Source of the DNA: Yponomeuta sedellus
Taxonomy: Eukaryota; Arthropoda; Insecta; Lepidoptera; Yponomeutidae
Assembly (NCBI GenBank): GCA_934045075.1
Contig: OW203727.1
Coordinates: forward strand, 20,295,811-20,359,810
Length of the DNA: 64,000 nucleotides
Direction: 5' to 3'
Under the pieces are notes generated by a model. The model saw only the letters and a program-made list of their open reading frames with translations. It was not told the origin of the DNA and did no database searches. The translations under genes were made by a program, and so were the position numbers. Positions 10,379-22,300 of this stretch are shown here, one piece after another (the stretch's first letter is position 1; each line of letters begins with the position of its first letter).

Positions 10379-13300
10379 GTAAGTTTTAAGTATTCATAAA
10401 CTCCACCTATCATATACAATGATGTTGTATAAAATTTGCTGGAAACATTTTACTTACAGCTAATGTCAGTATATGAAATTCCAGATATATCTTGTGAGTC
10501 AGACCTGATCATCATAAGTAAAGCGCCCGCGTCAAGCGCTGCAATGTTGAATGGCCACCATCCAACGGACAGTCACTACAATGGGAGCCATGGACCACAG
10601 AAGAAGACACCTATCGCCACATTGTCTAACCTTGGAAACACATGTTTTCTTAACAGTGTTCTGTATACTTTAAGGTAAGATAGATGTTTCATTTAATTTG
10701 CCTTGCTTGGATTGTTATTGAAATAAATACTTCACATCACAAGATAGATAACAAGAATGATGATTTTTATCAGATTGCAACTTATCTGTGGTAGATCTTT
10801 ACTTTATGTGGTAGATCTTTGCTTTTGCTTTACTACATTATGTTGAGACATGTTTACATAATTTCTGCCATCCTGGAAATCTGAGTTGAAACATATAATT
10901 GGCATGTAACAGTGGAGTGGTTTTTCTCAAGAATGCCTGGTTGGTGCAGTCTTCTATATGATAATAATCATAATAGCACACATCACAACCACTTCTAGCC
11001 CTAACTAGGATACCCAGTGCTGTGAAAACCAGCCAAGGATATCACATAATTGGAAATACCCATTCAGGCCATTTACGCAAATCAATTGCTGCAGCATCTA
11101 GCGGTAATTAAACCCAAACTATTTCTGGTTGACGTAGATGAAACCATGTAGGTTAATTTGTCCCTCACAAGAAAGGAACTATTGACACATAATATGTGCT
11201 ATATCCACATGTAATTTTACACATTACAGCAGCAGTGAATGTCATTCATCAAAAGTGAATTTAACCCTTTTAAACACTGACAAAAACTTCTTGCAGATAT
11301 GCCCCACGCTTCCTGCACAATCTACACCACCTTGTCTCTGACCTAGCCAGTGTGGAGCAAAAGCTTGGTAGCATCCGGCTAAAGAGTTCCTCACTGGGCC
11401 GGAGTGCTGCTGGACTTGCTTCCTCGGGCACTCGCTCGTGGAGTAGCAAGGATCTGTTGTCACTGGGTCAGGCTGAGAACAGCTCGGCCAAGAGCAAAAT
11501 ACAGGTGACGAAAACTTATAAAGGGCTTATTGGAATTGGAAATTAAAGCTATCTTGGTGGAGGTATGCTAAATTGGCTGATAAACTGGCAATGCTGATCA
11601 TTGGATTAAGAGTGGATGTAGTTAATATTTTGATTTAATAAAAATCTAAATCTGCAGATTGCAAACACTTTTCTGACTTATGGAGGGGGAGTAATAATTT
11701 AGTTAGCAATTTGCTGAGGCAACTCAGGATCAACAAAACTTCTAACCATATTTACATATTTTGCCTAGCACCCACCGAATTTTGTCGGGCAAATTAGCTC
11801 ATTGCTATTGAAGCAAGTTTCATAGTCAATCTATAGCAGGTGAACTTTTGTGATTCGACTCGGCGAAGCTAGTGGACGCCAGTCTTTAAGTGATCTGTCA
11901 GGGTTCAAAAAAAATGTTTTTAACATTTCCTTTCTCACCAACCAATCCAGATAGCGACGGAGCGTCTCCACGAGACATTTGCGAGCCTTCGCGCAGCCGA
12001 AACAAAATGCCTGAATAGTAACTCGGTTGACGCCTCCCCGGAGCCTTTCGCCGCCGACGCCTTCTTGTGTGCTCTGAGAGAAGTCAATTCTACTTTTGAA
12101 GGTGAGTTTTGGCTTTGAAATTACAGTCAACAAAGTTCATACGAACTACGAAGACGTATGTCTAGCTCTCTTTTCATTAATTGGCTAATCAGGAAAAATA
12201 GGCCTCATTTCTGACCATGAATTTACAGGAATTTATACATCATAGCAGGCTTGCATGGTAATTAAGCCCGTACTAGGGCCTATGCCCTACAACGGAGTTT
12301 ATAGTGTTGCCTAACATAAAAATAAACTTTATATTTAATAAATAGACTCTAGTCAGTGCAGCATCCTTTTCAAGCTCCTAGACTCTACCTGACTTTATGG
12401 ATCTAGTGCTACAATTCCGAAATACAAAATGCTTATTTAAATGGAACTTGTTTAAAACCTGCAGGATTCTAAATAATGAGGCCTATTTTCCTTCACAGGC
12501 AACCGACAACAGGACGCCCATGAACTGCTAATATGCATACTGAACAACATTCGAGAGACCTGTCGGGCACTCAGCGCGCGATCGTCTCGCCTGAACATTC
12601 ATGAGAATGGTGACAGGTCAGTTGGTTGAGATGAAGCTCTTGTAGCTTGACAGCTAAAAACATTTGGTTCTAAATGGGTTGGAAATGTAATAACTAGCAG
12701 AGTTGCACTCGTGTGCATTCGTGTAAAGTTTAATGTGCGCCAAGGAACCAGGGCTGTTTCAATGATCTTAGTTTCATCAAATAAATGGCAATCAATGGTT
12801 AAACTGTTAAACTCCCTGCTCAGGGCGGTGGCGCAATGTGATACATTTACGCAGGGATTGAGAAAATGATAAAAGAATCCAGAGGAGTACTTGAAGAAAA
12901 GAAGGATGATTCTGTTTTTGTCCCTTAGTAGTTAAGTATTATGACGAAAGGAATGTCTTATATTGTTTATTGCGATGTTTGCAGCGATTTGACAATAGCT
13001 GTAAGTTACTAATCTAAATAAATAAATATCAATAATAATAAATTCACCATCCACATTCTGTTATTGTGTTGTACATGGTACAATGATTTCATTTAATTGC
13101 TGCTTCTAGTCTATGCACACATATCAAACCTAAGCTGCATTGGAATGAAAAAACATGTCACATGACATGACATGACCCTGAATCTCAATAATTGCATGAT
13201 TATGCTCTAACAGAATCAGGCCCTCGTTTCATGGCCATTTAAACCATAACAAACCTCTCAACGCTTGCTGCATACAATGACTTAATTATATACCTAAGGG

Positions 13301-16300
13301 CCAATTATTACATTGAGAATTTTGCTAAGTAAATAGTTAACTGTAGTGCTGTATCCTCGAATTTCTCAGAAAAGAGCGTGACAGAATGTTATGTAGTTAC
13401 TTGGTGAAATTCTCAATTCAGAAACCGGCCCTAAGTGCGGTAATCTTAGGTCTAACTGAAGCAATTCCCTTCGCTATCAATGACCTTGACCAACGCTAAG
13501 GCTTCGCAAGTTTGGTGTATGTTTTGCAGGGCTTGCTAAGTCCAATGGCCCAACTGTTTTAACTAATGAAAAGGCTTATCAGAGCTGTCCCGTCATGCTG
13601 TCATCTGAATCTATGTCAAGGTTCCACTCTGCCTAATTGTATATCTGTAAATAGCGATTATTTATTATTTCCCGACGTTTCGGCAGCGATATAGTTACCT
13701 TGGTCTCGGGTAGAGTCTACCCGAGACAGTTTTACTTAATAAATAATCGCGACTAGACCCTTTTAATAAAACTATTTATGAGTATCGCGAATCATTAAGA
13801 AATACTATGTATAAAATGCTGCTGGTTGTGCATTTAATTACTGGTAATACTATAGATAAGTTGCAATAATATTTGTTGTACAACTGTTTGTTTGAAACAA
13901 ATAACAACATTTTAATCGCGATTTAAATCACTGATTTGAAGTATAGGGAAGAGCGGGTGATCGTGCTCTTCCACCATAACGGGCAATTTCCCGCCAGGCA
14001 GATCGTATGCCTGGGGACGGCCGGTCCGATTGTTGTTAGTCGGACGTTATATTTATGGTATGTCATGTGAAACACTTTGATTGCGCGATACAGGAATGTT
14101 GGAGTTTGTAGTGCGCGCGCAGACTTGACATGTGCCCTGCTATAGAACCAGTCTGGTCAAATTAACCGTTCGCCCCGCTAGCAACGGCGTCGGCCGGCAG
14201 CCCACGATCGAGGGCGACAGCAAGCCGACGCTAGGGCTGCGCAAGTCGTGGAAGAAGCGACTGGACGCGCGCGGAGGGGCGGAGCGCCGCGCCTCGCCGC
14301 CCGACGAGCGGGCGCCCTCGCCGCCGGAGCCGCGCCCCGCGCCCGACTTCGTCGCCGACGATTTTGAAGGTGAGACAGGTGTTGGGCAATGATAAATTGG
14401 ACTGCTTTACCCAGAATTATTCCAACAGACAAAAAGTAACTTTCGAGAAAAACCTTCTTTTGTGCAGACTTTTTTTATATTATAGTGATACACATATAAA
14501 ACGTCTGAAACAAAACCATGGAACATACCAATGGTAAACATAAAGAACCGGCCAAGTACGATTCGGACTCGCGAACCGAGGGTTCCGTACGGTAAGTATT
14601 TACTTGGACTTGGCCCCCATGGTGGAGACCTAACCTTCCTACGAAGAGACCCGTGCCCCACCAGTGGGGACATACATTTACTTATTAGAAATAGTTTAGG
14701 AATTAAGTCTCGCAGTTTATTTTTTGAGCTTTTCCTAAACTTCAGACTAATTTTTTTATGATTTAATTACAAATGTATTGTTTTCAAATTCTTTCTGGTA
14801 TCTGTAGAAAGCTTGCCAAAATGTTTGTAGGTTAGAATGTTTCTGCGTAATACGGTTCATGTATATCTGGAACATAGGTACTGTAAATCGACCTCTTTGT
14901 AAATGTACATGAGGTAGCTACCCGGCCCCATCGCCAATAAAATTGTCACAAAACTAACTGAATCAAACCTTGAAAATCACGCATCACTATTAGTACGTAC
15001 GATGATTAATCTGTTGCAAACAAGATCTGTAGGCGATCTGTAGGTTTCACCAAAAAGAAAATGGTGGCGCTAGTGTTACTGAAGGGTCTTCCTCAAGAAG
15101 CAATTCCCATACAAACATAGATTTTATTTAAAAACCTATTTAAATTTAAATTTATTTTAAATTTGTCCTTAGCACGGGTTAGTGCATTAAAAATAAAAAT
15201 TGTATAATAGATTTTATTTTCAAATAAAATTCTGGATCTATGAATATAAAGATAAATGAAACTTTTCCAATACGTTTCGGCGGTGCAAATTGAGGCTCGA
15301 TCGTCCTTATAATTTGAAATAAACTTATCAAAGCGAAATTATAGATTTAAAAGTCCTTTCATAGAAACTATACTCAGGGCTATAATTTCTTTTTGATAAG
15401 TTTATCTTCCATTCTAAACCTCGATATTTCTCCTCTAAACGTATTAGAAAAGTTACTTTTGGATCCAGAATTTCTTTTGTACATAACATCCAAACAACTT
15501 TTGTATGAGAATTGCCTCATTAGGGAACGCCTTAAGCCGAATTTACATTACGAAAACAATGCCGATGAAATTAATGCCGTGACATTAATTTCATCAAAGT
15601 TTTCACGTGTAATTTAGTACTTTCATAATGCGTGCATTAATTTCGCGACTGCAAATGAATTTCGTGACCTGCGCGATTTTTTGGTGAAATTTGTGTGATG
15701 CAACAAATTTCATCGTTTTTGACACATTGTAGACTTTTAATCCGGATCTACTTACGGGTGTTGTTTGTTATATCGGAGGAGTCCGACCAAATTTCGTCGT
15801 GTAGACGCGACGCTAAGGTGACATTTACAGCAAAATCATCGTATCCGCAGGCACAATGGTGATGCGCACGACTTGCCTGGAGTGCGAGACGGTCCGCGAG
15901 CACACGCAGGCGATGTGCGACGTTTGCGTGCCGGTAGCGGACGACGGGGACGCACCGCCGGACGAAGCCGAGCCCTTCCGCGCCGCCGCCACCGCCGCCG
16001 AGTGTCTGCGCGACCAGAACAAGGTGCGAAGATATCTATCGATATCGACCCTTGTATCTCCCCACTGCTGGGGCAAGGGTCTCTTCCTGACGATATAAAA
16101 AACGCATTTCGTCCAATACGCAACCCGTGTCCGTAGTTATAAGATTCAGTCAGCTATGAGACCGACGAGAAGGTCCGTAGATACATTTGGTAGATATGGG
16201 AATAGGTCGTAGGCTAATTAATATGGGAAATCAGCGTTTGCGGGGTCAACTAGTTTATTTAACAATTTGACAGCCAGTACTATAAAGGTTCCATTTTTTC

Positions 16301-19300
16301 TTTGGGACCATCCATAAATTACGTCACACGTTAAGGTGGAGGGAGGGGTTCGACCAAGTGTGACAGGGGGCGGGGGGGTTCCTAAATTTCGTGACGTCAC
16401 ATTTCCGACAAGAAAACTCATACTTTGCACTATTACGAAATAGGTAATATCTTGATATGAAACAAATTTCGGAACTGCTGTTTGAATAATTTCTAAAAAT
16501 GTAAAATATTGTGATGTCACACTAGGGAGGGGGAAGTCTCACAAATGTGACCAGCTGTGACAAAGACGGGGAAGGGTACAAAAAATTACGTAATTCATAA
16601 TTTGCCAAGAACCGACAACCGTTGGAGTAAACGTGTTCTTGAGTGGACACCGCGACTCGGAAAACGTAGTGTAGGACGCCCTCCGACCAGGTGGGATAAC
16701 GATCTGCGAAAAACTGCCGGCAGATGCTCGATGCGGCAAGCTGAAGACAGGGCGCTATGGCGCTCATTAGGGAAGGGCTATGTCCAGCAGTGGGCTACAT
16801 AATATAGCCTGAAGATGAAGAATTTGTGAATGGCGCCTTTTGAGCTACTGAGCCCTAAAAAGTTAATAAATTTAACGTTTTCTTATCGTGTTGTTTGTTG
16901 TTTTAAATGTTCTTTATTCACATAAATTCTTACATACTATTACCCAGAGTATTTTATTCCTAGGCTAAATAGACTTTAGGTAGACACATATCCAGATCGG
17001 TTATATGGTTCTATTAAAACTCACGATAGGAGGTCGATTTATAAATACAAGAAGCATTTTACTTACATAGATATCGTTATCAACCCTTTTATGTCCCCAC
17101 TGCTGGGGCACGGGTCTCTTCCTGCATCGCAGGAAATATGAAACATCCTATTTAGACACAAGTTTTGATTAGCATTATGTTTGAGACATTGTTTTCTTAT
17201 CGCCGTCCGCAGTACTGGTGCGGCGTGTGCCTCCGCTACGTGGAGGCGCGTCGCTCGGTGGGCTACGCGCGCCTGCCGCGGCTGCTCGTTCTGCAGCTGA
17301 AGCGGTTCAGCGGCGGCATGCAGAAGATCACGCGGCACGCGCCCACGCCCACCGCCATGGCCTGCTTCTGCGAGACATGCGCGCGACGCCCCGCCGATCA
17401 GCCGCCCAAGCATAGGTATCATTCTTAAAAACGAACTACTTCTAAAAACCTATTTAGAGGCTAAAAATTCACACCCATCCCGGTATTCGAACGCGCGACC
17501 TCTGGCTATCCGTGCCAGCGCTCTATGCAAACTGAGCTAACGGGCGACTCACCGGCATCAGTGAAATTTCGAACCTCTTTACACTATTCTCTGTATTACG
17601 TACAGACTTCTTCTCTTCAGGCGAACGATAAGAGTGCGAAAATCCCAATGCGGATCTTAAACCTACTCGCTGAGTAAGTTTTATCTATAAGTAGTAGGAG
17701 AAGACTGTCGTCCTCAAGCTACCAGTGCTGCAGCTGAAGCGGTTTAGGGGCGGCGTGCAGAAGATCACGCGGCACGCGCCCACGCCCACCGCCATGGCCT
17801 GCTTCTGCGAGACATGCGCGCGACGCCCCGCCGATCAGCCGCCCAAGCATAGGTATCATGCTTAAAAACGAACTTCTTCTCTTCAGGCGAACGATAAGAG
17901 TGCGAAAATCCCAATGCGGATCTTAAACCTACTCGCTGAGTAAGTTTTATAAGTAATAGGAGAAGACTGTCGTCATCAAGCTACCAGTGCTGCAGCTGAA
18001 GCGGTTTAGGGGCGGCGTGCAGAAGATCACGCGGCACGCGCCCACGCCCACCGCCATGGCCTGCTTCTGCGAGACATGCGCGCGACGCCCCGCCGATCAG
18101 CCGCCCAAGCATAGGTATCATGCTTAAAAACGAACTTCTTCTCTTCAGGCGAACGATAAGAGTGCGAAAATCCCAATGCGGATCTTAAACCTACTCGCTG
18201 AGTAAGTTTTATAAGTAGTAGGAGAAGATTGTCGTCATCAAGCTACCAGTGCTGCAGCTGAAGCGGTTTAGGGGCGGCGTGCAGAAGATCACGCGGCACG
18301 CGCCCACGCCCACCGCCATGGCCTGCTTCTGCGAGACATGCGCGCGACGCCCCGCCGATCAGCCGCCCAAGCATAGGTATCATGCTTAAAAACGAACTTC
18401 TTCTCTTCAGGCGAACGATAAGAGTGCGAAAATCCCAATGCGGATCTTAAACCTACGCGCTGAGTAAGTTTTATAAGTAGTAGGAGAAGACTGTCGTCAT
18501 CGAGCTACCAGTGCTGCAGCTGAAGCGGTTTAGGGGCGGCGTGCAGAAGATCACGCGGCACGCGCCCACGCCCACCGCCATGGCCTGCTTATGCGAGACA
18601 TGCGCGCGACGCCCCGCCGATCAGCCGCCCAAGCATAGGTATCATGCTTAAAAACGAACTTCTTCTCTTCAGGCGAACGATAAGAGTGCGAAAATCCCAA
18701 TGCGGATCTTAAACCTACTCGCTGAGTAAGTTTTATAAGTAGTAGGAGAAGACTGTCGTCATCAAGCTACCAGTGCTGCAGCTGAAGCGGTTTAGGGGCG
18801 GCGTGCAGAAGATCACGCGGCACGCGCCCACGCCCACCGCCATGGCCTGCTTCTGCGAGACATGCGCGCGACGCCCCGCCGATCAGCCGCCCAAGCATAG
18901 GTATCATGCTTAAAAACGAACTTCTCTTCAGGCGAACGATAAGAGTGCGAAAATCCCAATGCGGATCTTAAACCTACTCGCTGAGTAAGTTTTATAAGTA
19001 GTAGGAGAAGACTGTCGTCATCAAGCTACCAGTGCTGCAGCTGAAGCGGTTTAGGGGCGGCGTGCAGAAGATCACGCGGCACGCGCCCACGCCCACCGCC
19101 ATGGCCTGCTTCTGCGAGACATGCGCGCGACGCCCCGCCGATCAGCCGCCCAAGCATAGGTATCATGCTTAAAAACGAACTTCTTCTCTTCAGGCGAACG
19201 ATAAGAGTGCGAAAATCCCAATGCGGATCTTAAACCTACTCGCTGAGTAAGTTTTATAAGTAGTAGGAGAAGACTGTCGTCATCAAGCTACCAGTGCTGC

Positions 19301-22300
19301 AGCTGAAGCGGTTTAGGGGCGGCGTGCAGAAGATCACGCGGCACGCGCCCACGCCCACCGCCATGGCCTGCTTCTGCGAGACATGCGCGCGACGCCCCGC
19401 CGATCAGCCGCCCAAGCATAGGTATCATGCTTAAAAACGAACTTCTTCTCTTCAGGCGAACGATAAGAGTGCGAAAATCCCAATGCGGATCTTAAACCTA
19501 CTCGCTGAGTAAGTTTTATAAGTAGTAGGAGAAGACTGTCGTCATCAAGCTACCAGTGCTGCAGCTGAAGCGGTTTAGGGGCGGCGTGCAGAAGATCACG
19601 CGGCACGCGCCCACGCCCACCGCCATGGCCTGCTTCTGCGAGACATGCGCGCGACGCCCCGCCGATCAGCCGCCCAAGCATAGGTATCATGCTTAAAAAC
19701 GAACTACTTCTAAAAACCTATTTAGAGGCTAAAAATTCCACCCATCCCGGTATTCGAACGCGCGACCTCTGGCTATCCGTGCCAGCGCACTATCCGACTG
19801 AGCTAATGGGCGACTCACCGGCATCAGTGAAATTTCGAACCTCTTTACACTATTCTCTGTATTACGTACAGACTTCTTCTCTTCAGGCGAACGATAAGAG
19901 TGCGAAAATCCCAATGCGGGTCTTAAATCTACTCGCTGAGTAAGTTTTATCTATAAGTAGTAGGAGTAGACTAAGGGTCGTCCTCAAGCTACCAGTGCTG
20001 CAGCTGAAGCGGTTTAGGGGCGGCGTGCAGAAGATAAACCCGGCACGCGCCCACGCCCACCGCCATGGCCTGCTTCTGCGAGACATGCGCGCGACGCCCC
20101 GCCGATCAGCCGCCCAAACATAGGTATGATGCTTAAAAACGAACTACTTCTAAAAACCTATTTAGAGGCTAAAAATTCCACCCATGCCGGGATGCGAACG
20201 CGCGACCTCTGGCTATCCGTGCCAGCGCTCTATCCGACTGAGCTAATGGGCGACTCACCGGCATCAGTGAAATTTCGAACCTCTTTACACTATTCTCTGT
20301 ATTACGTACAGACTTCTTCTCTTCAGGCGAACGATAAGAGTTCGAAAACCCCCATGCGGATCTTAAATCTCCTCGCTGAGTACGTTTTATCTATAAGTAG
20401 TAGGAGTAGACTAAGGGTCGTCCTCAAGCTACCAGTGCTGCAGCAGAAGCGGTTTAGGGGCGGCGTGTAGAAGATAAACCCGGCACGCGCCCACGGCCAC
20501 CGCCATGGCCTGCTTCTGCGAGACCTGCGCTTGACGCCCCGCCGCCGACCAGCCGCCCAAGCATAGGTATTAAGATCGAAAATCCCACTTCCTATGTTAA
20601 ACCTACTCATTAGAGACCATCCATAAATTACGTCACACGCTAAGGGGGAGGTGACATTGTGACATTGACGAAATGTGACATTGTGTGACAGGGGGCTGAA
20701 TGAATGAATGAAAGAAAAAATCTTTATTGCACTAAAAGAAATTTGTACAAAGGCGAGCTTAATACTAGATAGTATTTTCTTCCAGCTAACCCACGAGGAA
20801 CGGGTTAGCTCCCACGGGGGTGGGAAGGGTCCTAAGTTTCGTTACGTCACATTTCCAAATCTATTTGTCAAAACACGAACTTGGCACTTTTACCGAAATA
20901 GGTAGGTATCTACTCAAAATATTTGCAACTCTTGATATAAAACTAATTGTGGAACTGCTCAGCTGTTTGAATTCAATAATTTCTAAATGTAAAATTACAA
21001 AATATGTGACGTCACACTAGGGAGGGGGGGGGGGGTCTCCAAGGAGAGTGACCAACTGTGGCAAGGACGACGGAGGGGTAAAAAAATCACGAAATTCGTG
21101 TGACGTAATTTATAGATGGCCCCTTACGAAAGTTACACACAAAACATAATACATACAATAAGTACATAGTATGAGTGGACTATAGGTCATCTACAAGCTA
21201 CCGGTGCTGCGGCTGAATTTGTTTAGCGGCGGTATGGAGAAGATTACGCCTGTCGCCATAACCTTCTTGTGCGAGACCCGCGCGCTCTGTCCCGCCGACC
21301 AGGCTGCTGGTATCATGATTCCCTTTTGACCATCTACATGAGTTTCAAGATCGGAAATCCCACTTCTGATATTGACACTTGCGACTCCATAATTAGTAAG
21401 AGTGGAGTATGGGTCGTCCCCAAGCTACTAATGCTGCAGCTGAAGAGGTTTAGCGCATGGAGCAGATTACGCGCCACGTACGCCGCCACGGCCTAATTTT
21501 GCGAGACTTGCGCGCGCCGCCTCGCCGACCAACCGCCCAAGCATAGGTGTCATGCTTAAAAACAAAGAAATGAACTTCTTTCCTTTAGGCGAACGATAAG
21601 AGTTCGAAAATCCCCCTGCGGATCCTAAAGCTACTCACTACGAAACTTGTGTGAGGCTGAGTTAATCTTATCAATAAGTAGTAGGAGTAGACTAAGGGTC
21701 GTCCCCAAGCTACCAGTGCCTAATAAGTTGGTTAAGTTGAATAGAATTCGTACCTAAAGGCACATTTAGACCGCAAAAGGTTGCGCGCGACCCTTTAAAG
21801 TTCTGCGGCGTGCTCAAGGTTTAGGATTCATAGGAGTTTAAAGATTAAAAATCTACGAAACCTTGTGCGATGCTGAGTAAATCTGATCAATAAGTAGTAA
21901 GAGTAGATTACTGGTCACCTTCAAGCTTTCCTCAAGCTTCAAGTGGTGTAGTAACTTCAACGCGAGACTTAATGATCCCATGATAATTATACTGGTTTTC
22001 TAGTGTACTTCTGCAGGTTTTTTAACAAGTTTCTGATAAAGGCAGTTGTAATGAGTTTGCCACTAATTAGATATTTTGCGAAGTAGCAGCTAACCACCTG
22101 TCTACCTGATTTATAGTCCCAGCTGTGGTCTATTCTTCATTAATATCTTTCTTTTTCTCTAGTCATGGTAAAAATGCAACTTACAATTGAAGGATTCTAA
22201 CGATCCTTTATTCACTAATGGCATAATACATTACTTTATTAGTTTGTACTAATAAACTAGTATACTATGCAATAAGTTTTATGTAATTAATCTTTATGTC

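Larger units (their letters stand above)
17701..21725 (+). repeat. Tandem array of USP1 exon-8 3' copies
   Basis: Each unit has AAGCTACCAGTGCTGCAG, the coding stretch from LQLKRF to PPKH, the donor CATAG|GTATCATGC, and intron sequence with CTTCTCTTCAGGCGAACG and CTACTCGCTGAGTAAG. The CTGCAG landmark falls at 17728, 17990, 18252, 18514, 18776, 19035, 19297, 19559, 19998 and 20438 (spacing 262, 262, 262, 262, 259, 262, 262, 439, 440). Decayed copies sit at 21207 and 21434 and a fragment near 21700. Exon-derived parts of the ten good copies stay open in the exon frame; most differ by one or two bases. In the unit at 18514 one TTC has become TTA. All are distinguished from exon 8 by FR for FS and V for M, so the array derives from one founder copy. 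Recent expansion or ongoing homogenisation is inferred; an assembly error in copy number cannot be excluded. Confidence 0.85.

Noticed and set aside
14178..14432. Minus-strand Arg/Ala-rich frame
   Set aside because: It is the antisense shadow of GC-rich USP1 exon 6.
17701..20560. Array considered as a CRISPR-like or ordinary non-coding satellite
   Set aside because: Units are 262 bp with no spacer/repeat alternation, and half of each is clearly derived from USP1 exon 8.
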